Of a stretch of DNA of 64,000 nt, positions 1 to 7,002 are shown in pieces. The stretch is from a virus, in IMG/VR virus record IMGVR_UViG_3300043446_004613, positions 62,001 to 126,000 of that record, one strand, 5' to 3'. The position numbers and the translations under genes were made by a program. The notes under the pieces were generated by a model. That model was not told the DNA's origin, ran no database searches, and worked only from the letters and a program-made list of their open reading frames with translations. The first letter of the stretch is position 1, and each line of letters starts with the position of its first letter.

Positions 1-155
1 TTGCTTCCGAGATAGTTGTACAGCGCCTGTAGCACATTATCCGGGCGATCATCACGATCCAGCGCCTGTTTGAGCGCAAGGTACTGTGGCGTCCAAATAC
101 CTGTTGGATTTGTCGGGCCGGACAAATCGCTAAAATTGGCAGCAAAAGCTTTCAT
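1..155 (-). CDS. Hypothetical protein, C-terminus cut by window edge
   Basis: This reading frame starts with ATG at 155 and stays open to base 1, giving 51 visible residues that begin MKAFAANFSDLSGPTNPTGI. The rest lies outside the window. It follows the gene ending at 165 with only nine bases between, so it is probably the next member of the same minus-strand operon. No family is recognised from the visible part. Confidence 0.6.
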   Translation of the reverse strand, partial: MKAFAANFSDLSGPTNPTGIWTPQYLALKQALDRDDRPDNVLQALYNYLGS

Positions 156-164
156 CTGGTGTAA

Positions 165-353
165 CTACCAGTTCAGCGCATCTTCGTACTTGCGCATCAA
201 CTGCTCGATATAGCCGCGTTCATCGTCAGTGTAATGCTCCTTGTCGAGGCTTTTAGCTATAAATTGCTGTTCAGATTCGGTCAACTCAAGCTCTGAGTCG
301 GAGAGCTTTATCAAAAAGTTGCCGCGAATCTGGTCGGTGTCGTAGTAGCTCAT
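165..353 (-). CDS. Small acidic hypothetical protein (62 aa)
   Basis: A 62-residue acidic protein, predicted mostly helical, with no recognisable domain. Its ATG overlaps the stop of the glycosyltransferase gene upstream (ATGA arrangement), which indicates translational coupling in one operon. No function can be assigned. Confidence 0.6.
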   Translation of the reverse strand: MSYYDTDQIRGNFLIKLSDSELELTESEQQFIAKSLDKEHYTDDERGYIEQLMRKYEDALNW

Positions 354-868
354 TTTCGGATACTGCCGCTAATGTAGGACTTCAAGCCCGGTTTTTGGCG
401 AACGTACATCTGATCTGTCACTGGCCGCCAGACCCGCAACTTAAAGCGGTGCTCAACCCGATTCCACATATCATCAAAAGGCGGCGTGCTGGCAGGATCG
501 GTGTACTGCTTCGCCCATTCAGTCATGCGCCCGCGTGCGTAAGGTGAAACCCACATGGCGTGTGTACCCCATGATCCGGTTGGCCCGCAGCGACAAAGCA
601 CGCCGATGTACACAAGATCGTGATCGTGACAGTGCTTCAGTGGGGCTAGAAAGTTATCGGCAACAATCAGGCAGTCATCCTCGAAAACAAGAACGTCTTC
701 GTCTGGAGCTAGGCTATTGTAGATGCCGAAATGACTGCGGCGACAGCCTTCCCGGCCATCATCCATCATCACGGCAGGCCAGATTTGAGCGTTCGCACGT
801 TGCACCAGTTGCTGCACCATGTCGGAACGCTCAGTACACTTAGTATCGTGTATAACGTACGTTTTCAC
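350..868 (-). CDS. GT25-like glycosyltransferase
   Basis: 172 residues resembling glycosyltransferase family 25 (LPS/lipooligosaccharide galactosyltransferases). Visible marks are the GCRRSH segment near residue 61, which corresponds to the family's GC..SH motif, and VFEDD near residue 80, the nucleotide-sugar/metal-binding acidic motif. The protein is shorter than cellular GT25 enzymes (about 250), so it is a minimal domain. It is predicted to move a sugar from a nucleotide sugar to an unknown acceptor. It is one of about eight glycosyltransferase genes scattered singly through the window. Confidence 0.75.
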   Translation of the reverse strand: MKTYVIHDTKCTERSDMVQQLVQRANAQIWPAVMMDDGREGCRRSHFGIYNSLAPDEDVLVFEDDCLIVADNFLAPLKHCHDHDLVYIGVLCRCGPTGSWGTHAMWVSPYARGRMTEWAKQYTDPASTPPFDDMWNRVEHRFKLRVWRPVTDQMYVRQKPGLKSYISGSIRK

Positions 869-889
869 AGGGTCTTCGATGTGACGTCG

Positions 890-1126
890 TCAAGACCAGT
901 CAATAACGCACGGGCCGATGGCGTATACAGCCACTTTAGCTTTACGCTCTTGCGCGTCTGCGATGTAGGCAAACACGTCGGCGGATTTAAGCACAACACA
1001 CACCGGCTCATCACCCGGCGCAATACCTGTGTAGTCTTTGGCTATAAATCCGTTGGCTTCGCACATGCGCCAACGTGAAAGATCAGCGGCGGCGGCACTC
1101 AGTTTATTTTCAGTTTCTTTGTTCAT
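890..1126 (-). CDS. Hypothetical protein (78 aa)
   Basis: Start taken at ATG 1126 (MNKETENKLS) rather than a longer alternative at 1204. The shorter start has the recurrent start-proximal motif TGTTCTA six bases upstream and does not run into the small gene at 1167-1328. The product has a helical N-terminal half and a beta-rich C-terminal half. No family recognised. Confidence 0.6.
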   Translation of the reverse strand: MNKETENKLSAAAADLSRWRMCEANGFIAKDYTGIAPGDEPVCVVLKSADVFAYIADAQERKAKVAVYAIGPCVIDWS

Positions 1127-1166
1127 GTTTGATAGAACAGCATCTGGTTGATTTATTTCGTGCTTG

Positions 1167-1328
1167 TCAATGATTGACGTCAGGTTGAGCCATGAACGCG
1201 GCACCCTCGGCAGTTTTCATCCAGCGATCTAACCGGCTAAAATAGACCGGCACTTTCAACGGACGCTGAGGACGCTTAACTTTACGAAAAAATTCGCGCT
1301 CTGTTAGAGGTTTACGCTTGCGGGACAT
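1167..1328 (-). CDS. Small basic hypothetical protein (53 aa)
   Basis: A 53-residue, strongly basic N-terminus (MSRKRKPLTEREFFRKVKR) suggests nucleic-acid binding. The start overlaps the 3' end of the 357-aa gene upstream by 17 bases, and the frame fills what would otherwise be a gap. Function unknown. Confidence 0.55.
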   Translation of the reverse strand: MSRKRKPLTEREFFRKVKRPQRPLKVPVYFSRLDRWMKTAEGAAFMAQPDVNH

Positions 1329-2385
1329 TTTCCACCTCCGGGGCGTTGATCAAGACCGGTTCGATCCAAGTCAAACGTTTTGGTGACGCATCGTTCCAAG
1401 GCTTCGGGCCGAAGGGTTGATTACGCATGTGGCCGCGCCGCCAGTGCATGCGAGGAGATGCGTGAGCGCCGGGTGCTCCTGAACTTTCGACACGCTGCGC
1501 CTTGTAGTCCCAACCGATGCAGTTCGGCTGCCAAAGTGCTTCCTGTTCAATCGCACCTTTACGGTTGCGCTTTTCCGGGCGCTGCAAGGCTCCAAGCTTG
1601 ATGACATGAGGCCGGGCAGTCATGGCCAACAACAGCTTGATCGCAAACATCTGAACTTTTGCGTTGAACTGCTTATCTTCGGCGTCGGTCGGAAAGCCGT
1701 CACGGCATGCGTTTAGCGTATCCGGTGAAAGTTGCTCTTCAAGATACGTTGCATCTTCAAACGGAGCGCTATCCATGTCGCGGATGTTCATGTGCGTCGG
1801 AAAACTTCCGACATAGTCCATAGGAATAGCGCCGTCGTTTCCAACCACGATACTGACAATATTGATGCGCTCTGACTGGTTATCGATCTTGTTGAGCGCG
1901 TCCAGCGGGATGTCACAGGCAGGCATGTTTTTAAGGCACTGCGGATAAATGCCGATCGGACTGCGCGTAACGCTGATAAATGGCACGGCATAGCCAAAGT
2001 ACTTTACGGAGAAGTCGACCGGTAGCACGAAGGTCATGGCTGGTAATGGCCACTTAATCTGGTCAAGAACGAAGTCGTCTGGTGGTTCCGTCTGGATTAC
2101 GGCTTGAGCAAACTCACTCTGCACAAAATAAGTCGGAACGCGATACTGCATCTGCATCAGGCTATTGATCAGGCCGGTGACATGCGGAATCATGTGCAGT
2201 TCAGCCTTAAAGCCAGTGAGCAACTCGCTAAGTAAGCTGGCTGCATAGTATTTAGGATTGAGATACTTGTCGCTTGGCGGCTGGATACGTTTTGGGTAAA
2301 GCGCTTTGAATGTATTAGGCTGATCTTTGAGCAGCCCTTTAAGGACGGTATCAAGTATTGATTTTGTATTCACGTTCAAGATCAT
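1312..2385 (-). CDS. Conserved phage protein with C-terminal SPRxHWRRGHxR motif
   Basis: 357 residues from ATG 2385; a TTG start at 2406 is possible. The C-terminal region carries SPRMHWRRGHMR, followed about 20 residues later by a WIEPV segment. This tail motif is shared by a family of phage and mobile-element proteins, some of which, from memory, have been annotated as AcrVA2-like anti-CRISPR proteins. I could not verify that link, and no catalytic motif is visible. Just upstream, a short overlapping frame (2351-2410, MFALTMLTYDLEREYKINT) reads like protein and could be the true N-terminus joined by a +1 shift. Confidence 0.65.
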   Translation of the reverse strand: MILNVNTKSILDTVLKGLLKDQPNTFKALYPKRIQPPSDKYLNPKYYAASLLSELLTGFKAELHMIPHVTGLINSLMQMQYRVPTYFVQSEFAQAVIQTEPPDDFVLDQIKWPLPAMTFVLPVDFSVKYFGYAVPFISVTRSPIGIYPQCLKNMPACDIPLDALNKIDNQSERINIVSIVVGNDGAIPMDYVGSFPTHMNIRDMDSAPFEDATYLEEQLSPDTLNACRDGFPTDAEDKQFNAKVQMFAIKLLLAMTARPHVIKLGALQRPEKRNRKGAIEQEALWQPNCIGWDYKAQRVESSGAPGAHASPRMHWRRGHMRNQPFGPKPWNDASPKRLTWIEPVLINAPEVENVPQA

Positions 2386-2440
2386 AAGTGAGCATCGTAA
2401 GGGCAAACATGTTCGCTGTCAACATCAATATTTAACATAA

Positions 2441-2875
2441 ATGAGTACCGGTAACAAGCACAGCAAAACGCGCTACGAGACAATCGTACCTCGGGAGTTC
2501 AAGGCGACTATTCCAGATCACATTCTGGATCGGCTGCCTACGGATGAGCGCTATATTGTCAGTGCTCTCAGCAAGTTAGAGAACAGCAGCGATTGGGTTG
2601 TGCAGCACCTGCTTAAAACAAACAAGGCTATCCAAGACTTGGATTCGCGTATCGACGATGTAAACACTCGGATTACGGACGGTGAAAACGAGCAAGCCGC
2701 GCTCAACGTCCGGGTGCAGAAAACCGAAGGTGTCGCGGAAAAAGTGCAGAGGCTGTGGGATTGGAAGCAGTATTTTTCTGGCAAATGGGCGGCGTTGGGA
2801 TGTATTGGACTGGTAGTCCTGACAGCACTCGTAAAAGTTGCCTGTGACGCTTTGTACAAACATTTTACCCACTAA
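2441..2875 (+). CDS. Coiled-coil protein with C-terminal membrane anchor
   Basis: 144 residues. A central helical, heptad-like stretch (about residues 50-105) is followed by one hydrophobic segment near residues 117-133 and a short basic tail, giving a tail-anchored coiled-coil topology. It could be a spanin-like or membrane-tethering factor, but no family is recognised. The stop overlaps the ATG of the receiver-like gene (TAATGA), so the two are co-expressed. Confidence 0.55.
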   Translation: MSTGNKHSKTRYETIVPREFKATIPDHILDRLPTDERYIVSALSKLENSSDWVVQHLLKTNKAIQDLDSRIDDVNTRITDGENEQAALNVRVQKTEGVAEKVQRLWDWKQYFSGKWAALGCIGLVVLTALVKVACDALYKHFTH

Positions 2876-3306
2876 TGACAATCGCAGAAGGCTTAATACT
2901 AAGGTTGTTTCGACCGCCTAAGTTTCTTGTTGTCGAAGCACATGCAGGCATCAGCACGTTACTTAGTGCGCACTATGACTGCGACTTGGTGCAGGCAGGT
3001 TCGGCAGTTGAAGCAGCTGACTGTCTAGCATCCGGCGTGTATGACCTGATCATTTTGGATGCTGCGACACTTAACGGGAGCACAGCAACCCTGATCAAGA
3101 ACATTCAGACCATGTGTCCAGATACACCCACCGTAGCGTTTAATGCTGTTAATACTGCGTTCGACGAAGACGCGTTGGTTACGGTATTCAATGGGGCGAT
3201 AAAAATTGAACTGCTGGAACATCTGTTCAAGCAGTTCAAGATTAAGCTGCGCACCCGCGAGATCGCGGAGTACTGTGCAAGCATTGACCGGACGGCTGCC
3301 GCTTAG
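2875..3306 (+). CDS. Response-regulator receiver-like protein
   Basis: 143 residues with the alternating beta/alpha pattern of a CheY-type receiver. Beta1 is FLVVEAHAG, beta3 ends with DLIILD whose aspartate (about residue 62) sits at the phospho-acceptor position, and a late lysine (NGAIKIE) occupies the conserved Lys site. The usual Thr/Ser after beta4 appears to be Asn. There is no output domain, only a short helical tail. It overlaps the membrane coiled-coil gene upstream and could act at the membrane with it. Phosphorylation competence is an inference. Confidence 0.6.
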   Translation: MTIAEGLILRLFRPPKFLVVEAHAGISTLLSAHYDCDLVQAGSAVEAADCLASGVYDLIILDAATLNGSTATLIKNIQTMCPDTPTVAFNAVNTAFDEDALVTVFNGAIKIELLEHLFKQFKIKLRTREIAEYCASIDRTAAA

Positions 3307-3680
3307 CGTGGCGCTTGGGTAACGATCGAGTGGATTTTCTGGAGCAGCATGTCGTGCGACGGCGGCAACTGGACGTTGCGGGCTTCGTCGAGAACATGTT
3401 GCAGCAAGTTGACCGGTACTTCCTTTCCGGCCATCAGGGCTTCAATGATCTGCTTGTCTTGATCACTGTTGGCGAGGTGCGCGAGGATCAGCACCAGCAC
3501 GTCTTTCATCTGGCTCACTTCACGCGGAGAAAATTGGCCGGGAGGCTGCATGCCTTCACGCCCGCCGCCCATCACACGGGAGAGGTCATCACCACGGCGC
3601 GGCATCGGACGACGACCCGGATCACGGGGCGGCATCGACGGCATATCATCATTTTCACGAATAAGGTTTTTTGCGTTCAT
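3303..3680 (-). CDS. Hypothetical protein, proline/arginine-rich N-terminus
   Basis: Start at ATG 3680 (MNAKNLIREND) because the recurrent motif CGTATTTA lies eight bases upstream (3689-3696); ATG 3689 is the alternative. The product (125 aa) has a low-complexity segment rich in Pro, Arg and Asp followed by a helical C-terminal domain of about 80 residues. It overlaps the convergent receiver gene by four bases at the stop codons. Function unknown; a structural role is possible. Confidence 0.55.
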   Translation of the reverse strand: MNAKNLIRENDDMPSMPPRDPGRRPMPRRGDDLSRVMGGGREGMQPPGQFSPREVSQMKDVLVLILAHLANSDQDKQIIEALMAGKEVPVNLLQHVLDEARNVQLPPSHDMLLQKIHSIVTQAPR

Positions 3681-3826
3681 ATCGTCCATAAATACGGTTG
3701 CCAGTCCAGACTGGCGTGGAACCACTGTCCCGGTTCTGGCGAGAGGTTCTCTCCCTCTGTCAACTCTGCTTGTTCTAAGGCGTTGAGTTTTACCAAATGG
3801 TGGCTGACTAATCTCTTCGATTAACA

Positions 3827-3856
3827 GCGTGCAGCCAAAGCGCTTCAACTGCACGC
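3827..3856. repeat. Inverted repeat in the gap after the tRNA-like gene
   Basis: GCGTGCAG (3827-3834) and CTGCACGC (3849-3856) are perfect complements around a 14-base loop containing AAGCGCTT. It lies in the roughly 200-base stretch 3690-3892 that holds no convincing gene. On the minus strand this stretch also offers GGCTGAT (from 3885) pairing with GTCAGCC before ACCA (3798), i.e. a second, degenerate tRNA-like outline. I see nothing else there. Confidence 0.4.
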
Positions 3857-3892
3857 CTGTCCAGAATTGTACCAAACCATCAGCCGTTAAAA

Positions 3893-4006
3893 TGGTGGCT
3901 AGGGCTGGATTTGAACCAGCGTTCATACGATGCCTATGCTTTAGGGTGCCCCCCACACAGGAGACTCAGAGTGCCCTCCGGGCGTCTACCGCTGCGCCAC
4001 CTAGCC
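3893..4006 (-). tRNA. Atypical tRNA-like gene (long internal insertion)
   Basis: On the minus strand the ends form a seven-base-pair acceptor (GGCTAGG with CCTAGCC) followed by ACCA. A normal T arm (GCTGGTTCAAATCCAGC) and a D-arm-like GCGCAGCGGTAGACGC are present. The region between them is about 59 bases, some 20 more than even a class II tRNA, and no canonical seven-base anticodon loop can be drawn. CTG in a CTCTGAG loop is the least bad choice. A strong sigma70-type promoter sits directly upstream. It may be an atypical class II tRNA, one with an insertion, or a tRNA-like pseudogene. Confidence 0.5.
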
Positions 4007-4014
4007 ATGACCGT

Positions 4015-4043
4015 ACTGTATACACGTTATTGCTTATCGTCAA
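4015..4043 (-). promoter_or_regulatory. Sigma70-type promoter for the tRNA-like gene
   Basis: Read on the minus strand: -35 TTGACG (4038-4043), a 17-base spacer and -10 TACAGT (4015-4020). Transcription would start about one or two bases before the tRNA-like 5' end at 4006. The same architecture precedes the initiator tRNA at 37969, which supports both. Confidence 0.65.
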
Positions 4044-4443
4044 CAGCAGCTTTTAACAAAGTTTCGTCAGGGCAGAGCATAACGGCGGCCTGTTGGTAAA
4101 TCTGACCTTCCAGTTCGTTACCGTCGGCAAAAAATTTACCGGCCATCTCCGAGGCTTTGATCCAAGCGTCTTTTCCGTGTTGAATTTCCAGCTGGCGACA
4201 GACCAGTGATGGTCGCCACAAGCGCTCTACCGGGCGTACGCTGCCGCAGTCGAGGAATACCTGAATACCGGTCAGGATAAACAGCGCACTGTTGGCTGCC
4301 TCTGCCGGATCAGCACCTTCACTAGCCATCAACAAGGCCAGCATGTTGGCTAATTTCTCGTTCTCGCCGCCTTCCTTTAGCGGCAGCAACTGAATCGGTT
4401 CAGGTTTTGCTTCGGGCGATGGTGTTGGTTGTGGAGTATCCAT
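4027..4443 (-). CDS. Hypothetical protein (138 aa)
   Basis: A Pro/Glu-rich N-terminus of about 30 residues precedes a helical domain. The 5' end overlaps the 3' end of the HldE-like nucleotidyltransferase gene by 44 bases. No family recognised. Confidence 0.55.
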   Translation of the reverse strand: MDTPQPTPSPEAKPEPIQLLPLKEGGENEKLANMLALLMASEGADPAEAANSALFILTGIQVFLDCGSVRPVERLWRPSLVCRQLEIQHGKDAWIKASEMAGKFFADGNELEGQIYQQAAVMLCPDETLLKAAVDDKQ

Positions 4444-4891
4444 GTATTAAAGGTAGTATTTTGATTTTAGCGCCGACACGTTCCGCAACGGAGCGTTCTC
4501 CGGCATCAAGTGTTTCTAGCGTGTAATCGCCGCCTTTTACCCAGACGTCCGGTGCGATTTTCTCAATCACGTCAGTACAGCGCGTATCGTTAAAAGTAAG
4601 AACGTAATCAACAGGCTCCAGCGCGGCTATGAGTGCAACTCGGTCGTTCTCGTTGTTGATCGGGCGTGTCGGCCCTTTTAGTGTGCGGACGCTCTTGTCA
4701 CTGTTTACAGCAACGACCAACACAGCAGGCATGTCCGACAAAGCATCTCCGGTAGCGCGGGCACGCATCAGCAGGTTGAGGTGTCCAACGTGAAGGATGT
4801 CAAAGCAGCCGTTCGTCAAGATGACACGGCAACCTAAAGGTTTTATCCACGTGCTTGTCGAAACGATGATCTTGTCCTGCCAGTTTCTCAT
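4400..4891 (-). CDS. HldE/RfaE2-type nucleotidyltransferase
   Basis: 163 residues from ATG 4891, chosen because an upstream in-frame start would overlap the small gene 4888-5043. It matches the cytidylyltransferase-like fold of D-glycero-beta-D-manno-heptose 1-phosphate adenylyltransferase (the C-terminal half of HldE). The nucleotide-binding TNGCFDILHVGH with its HxGH signature lies near residues 23-34, with KGGDYT and the ISTT-like GYSTTNTI near the end. It would activate a sugar phosphate with a nucleotide and could feed the glycosyltransferases nearby. The true substrate is unknown; glycerol-3-phosphate cytidylyltransferase-like activity is the alternative. Confidence 0.8.
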   Translation of the reverse strand: MRNWQDKIIVSTSTWIKPLGCRVILTNGCFDILHVGHLNLLMRARATGDALSDMPAVLVVAVNSDKSVRTLKGPTRPINNENDRVALIAALEPVDYVLTFNDTRCTDVIEKIAPDVWVKGGDYTLETLDAGERSVAERVGAKIKILPLIHGYSTTNTIARSKT

Positions 4892-5043
4892 TTTTTGCGT
4901 AACTGCACGTTTACCTTGCCGTGACGTAGAACAGAAAATCCAAGCTGCCAGAACTTGCGGGCGGTGCGTAATCTTTCGCGCCATGTGCTGGCTGTAAATT
5001 TCAGTTCATGTGCGTCAGCTGTGGGTGAGTGTTGTGCGGTCAT
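4888..5043 (-). CDS. Small basic hypothetical protein (51 aa)
   Basis: From ATG 5043 (MTAQHSPTADAHELKF). It lies one base after the stop of the glycosyltransferase gene at 5045 and overlaps the nucleotidyltransferase start (ATGA), so it is translationally coupled in an operon. The C-terminal half is rich in Arg/Lys. Function unknown. Confidence 0.5.
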   Translation of the reverse strand: MTAQHSPTADAHELKFTASTWRERLRTARKFWQLGFSVLRHGKVNVQLRKK

Positions 5044-5044
5044 A

Positions 5045-5692
5045 TCAGTAAGTGATTGGGGTATGGCGTTGGCGTAAAAAGAAATTTTGATACTCCTGTT
5101 TGGTAAAGACGCTGACTTTAAGGCCGTTGCGTACAGCGGCATCGAGAATGAACGGGAATGATAGCTGATCACGCCACGAGTAGCGGCAAATCTCAGCCCA
5201 CCATGCTTCGTTCAGGGCAGTTGTGAGCGAGTTGTGTCGCCGGATCAGTACACTGCAAAAGAAAAGGCCCTCCTTAAATCCGAGGGCCTTGTATTTCTCA
5301 AGCTGGGGTGTGACATTTTCCGGGAGATCGTAGCGCTGCGCTAGAATGTGAGCACCTTCTGTGTAGACATCTTTACGGTCAAAGTGCGCAGCTACTGCCA
5401 CGTCAGCCTCGCCGAGCAAGTCACTAATTATCGCCGAAGGTTTGCGTAACATGCGCACGTTACCATCCAGCCAGATGGAAGTGTCACAGTCTTCGTATTT
5501 GTGGGCTAATACTTTGTGGATTTTGGCATTTTTCTTCGGCTCTACGAACATGGAACACGGCGGTTTTGTCTCCCAAAAGACGGAAGGCTGCTGAGTGTAT
5601 GCGACATAGCGGGCATGATCGTCCGCAGGCTGATCGAGCAGTGTATCACGACCAGTTCCGGTGATTGCGGTTATGACTGCTATTTTCTGCAT
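5045..5692 (-). CDS. DUF616/TOD1-like glycosyltransferase
   Basis: 215 residues. The central segment KVLAHKYEDCDTSIWLDGNV (about residues 60-79) matches the DUF616/TOD1 family (PF04765), in which HKY and the IWxDGN motif mark the nucleotide-sugar site of a GT-A fold. It is followed by the helix containing HFDRKDVYTEG. The family moves hexoses onto protein or lipid acceptors; the acceptor here is unknown. It heads a minus-strand set with a nucleotidyltransferase two genes downstream. Confidence 0.75.
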   Translation of the reverse strand: MQKIAVITAITGTGRDTLLDQPADDHARYVAYTQQPSVFWETKPPCSMFVEPKKNAKIHKVLAHKYEDCDTSIWLDGNVRMLRKPSAIISDLLGEADVAVAAHFDRKDVYTEGAHILAQRYDLPENVTPQLEKYKALGFKEGLFFCSVLIRRHNSLTTALNEAWWAEICRYSWRDQLSFPFILDAAVRNGLKVSVFTKQEYQNFFLRQRHTPITY

Positions 5693-5707
5693 TGTGTTCT
5701 AAAAGAC

Positions 5708-6127
5708 GTGTACGAACCGAAATACAAGCTTAACCGGCGCGATAATGATCGCTGGCTTCAACTGCTGGCCCGACACTGTCTTGAAGCCAGCCCGAAGAGC
5801 AAATCTAAATACCCACCGCTCTCTGCTAAAGAGAACCGGGAATTCGAGGCCCTTAGCCGGAAGCGTTCACGCAAAATTGAGTCGCACCCGACGGTTAAGG
5901 CTGAGATACTGCATACGCGTCGCCTGAACCGTCGGCTTAACCGGCTTGTGAACAAGCTGGATCGTTTACTAACGGTAGCTGTAAGTCGATGGACGTACCC
6001 AGCTTGGAATATGTATCGAAGCTCCTCAAATTCGAGGAGGCGTACACGTCACCACATTGAGGTCGTGACGTTACCGTGGGCCGGGTTAGGTTGCTCCATG
6101 ACCCATTTCTGGCCTACGGTCATGTAA
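5708..6127 (+). CDS. Small basic hypothetical protein, C-terminus uncertain
   Basis: GTG start at 5708, placed five bases after the start-proximal motif TGTTCTAA. Residues 1-90 are very rich in Arg and Lys (repeated RRLNRRLNRLVNK-like helices), suggesting nucleic-acid binding. The frame given runs to 6127 and overlaps the convergent gene by 79 bases with unprotein-like sequence. Another frame (shifted -1) is open from about 5941 and ends at 6058-6060 with MDVPSLEYVSKLLKFEEAY, which reads much better. A frameshift or a separate tiny gene near 5960 is therefore likely. Confidence 0.45.
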   Translation: MYEPKYKLNRRDNDRWLQLLARHCLEASPKSKSKYPPLSAKENREFEALSRKRSRKIESHPTVKAEILHTRRLNRRLNRLVNKLDRLLTVAVSRWTYPAWNMYRSSSNSRRRTRHHIEVVTLPWAGLGCSMTHFWPTVM

Positions 6128-6393
6128 ACCTTACCGTCCAGTTTGGCCATCTGGATATAAAGCCCGGTCTTAGCTTCCGTGACACTGCTCAGTGTCACGG
6201 TTTCGCTTTTTAATACGGATGCGGCAAAGCCTTCTTCACGGACAGGCTCGCCGGAACTAAGAGCGTCGAGCGCGGTTTTGTACATCTTTGCCAGCAGCGG
6301 CGCAGTGGCCGCGCTGACGATACTGTGGTTGCGGACGGTAGCTTCCAGCGGCACAACGTGCTTTGGGTCGATATAGGTATAGCGTGCGAACAT
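6049..6393 (-). CDS. Hypothetical protein (114 aa)
   Basis: Start ATG 6393 lies five bases after the motif TGTTCTTA on the minus strand. The product has a helical middle and a beta-rich C-terminal third. No recognisable family. Confidence 0.6.
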   Translation of the reverse strand: MFARYTYIDPKHVVPLEATVRNHSIVSAATAPLLAKMYKTALDALSSGEPVREEGFAASVLKSETVTLSSVTEAKTGLYIQMAKLDGKVYMTVGQKWVMEQPNPAHGNVTTSMW

Positions 6394-6413
6394 GGTATTA
6401 AGAACAGAATATC

Positions 6414-6971
6414 TTAAAAATGACGTGCTCGGACAACCGTACGCTGCTCGCCTTCGTTACACCAGAACTTACGGGTGCGCCCGTCACCGATCATTGAATC
6501 ATCCTCCCAGAGCGCGTCGCATACAGCCTTGCCGATGTTGTCCCAGTCTGGCTTTTGACGGTGAAGGCTGCCAAGCATCTCAGCTTTTTTCTTTTTGCTC
6601 CATGACTCAGGCATGGCTATGTAGGCGATAACATCCACCGCGTACACATCAGCGGTCTGTAACCCGTTCGGCGCGGCCTCGCGCAGCCGGTCGCAGTAGT
6701 CACGATAGCGCAGCACCACGTCACGTTTCATCCAGCGGTCGCGCTGGGTCATGCGCGGCTTTCCCATCGGATCACCAACGGAGGTGAATTCAGTGGTTTT
6801 TGCACCCTCTGGTTCAGGTACATCAGAACTTAGCGGCGGTGAACAGTATTTCGGTTCAACCTTAACATTTTCAGTTGCTTGTTCTTTGGATTTAATGTTT
6901 ACTCCAACCAGACTGTTTACTTTTGGATGCTTTGCTAGTTGCTTTTCTAGTTGTGCTTGTGTCCATCCCAT
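6414..6971 (-). CDS. RusA-like Holliday junction resolvase
   Basis: 185 residues. The C-terminal 125 match the RusA family: a GDPMGKPRMTQRDRW segment (about residue 66), and KPDWDNIGKAVCDAL (about 140), whose aspartates correspond to the metal-binding catalytic Asp residues, followed by DDSMIGDG. The N-terminal 60 residues are an unrelated low-complexity extension. RusA enzymes cut four-way junctions, here presumably during replication or packaging, alongside the RecA-like recombinase at 55.6-56.9 kb. The start has the motif GGTTCTTA seven bases upstream. Confidence 0.85.
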   Translation of the reverse strand: MGWTQAQLEKQLAKHPKVNSLVGVNIKSKEQATENVKVEPKYCSPPLSSDVPEPEGAKTTEFTSVGDPMGKPRMTQRDRWMKRDVVLRYRDYCDRLREAAPNGLQTADVYAVDVIAYIAMPESWSKKKKAEMLGSLHRQKPDWDNIGKAVCDALWEDDSMIGDGRTRKFWCNEGEQRTVVRARHF

Positions 6972-6976
6972 ACAGT

Positions 6977-6993
6977 TCTAAGAACCGTATTTA
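6977..6993. promoter_or_regulatory. Divergent start-proximal motif pair
   Basis: Between the resolvase gene (minus) and the paralogue gene at 7003 (plus), the palindrome GTTCTAAGAAC is followed by CGTATTTA (6986-6993). The plus-strand motif ends nine bases before ATG 7003; the minus-strand GGTTCTTA ends seven bases before ATG 6971. Neither gene has a Shine-Dalgarno sequence. Confidence 0.5.
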
Positions 6994-7002
6994 TTACACA
7001 TT

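Noticed and set aside
3315-3824. Plus-strand 169-codon frame
   Set aside because: Antisense to the 3303-3680 gene and runs through the noncoding gap; no start motif.
6022-6039. Hairpin CTCCTC-AAATTC-GAGGAG as terminator
   Set aside because: No T-run follows on either strand, so termination is not supported.
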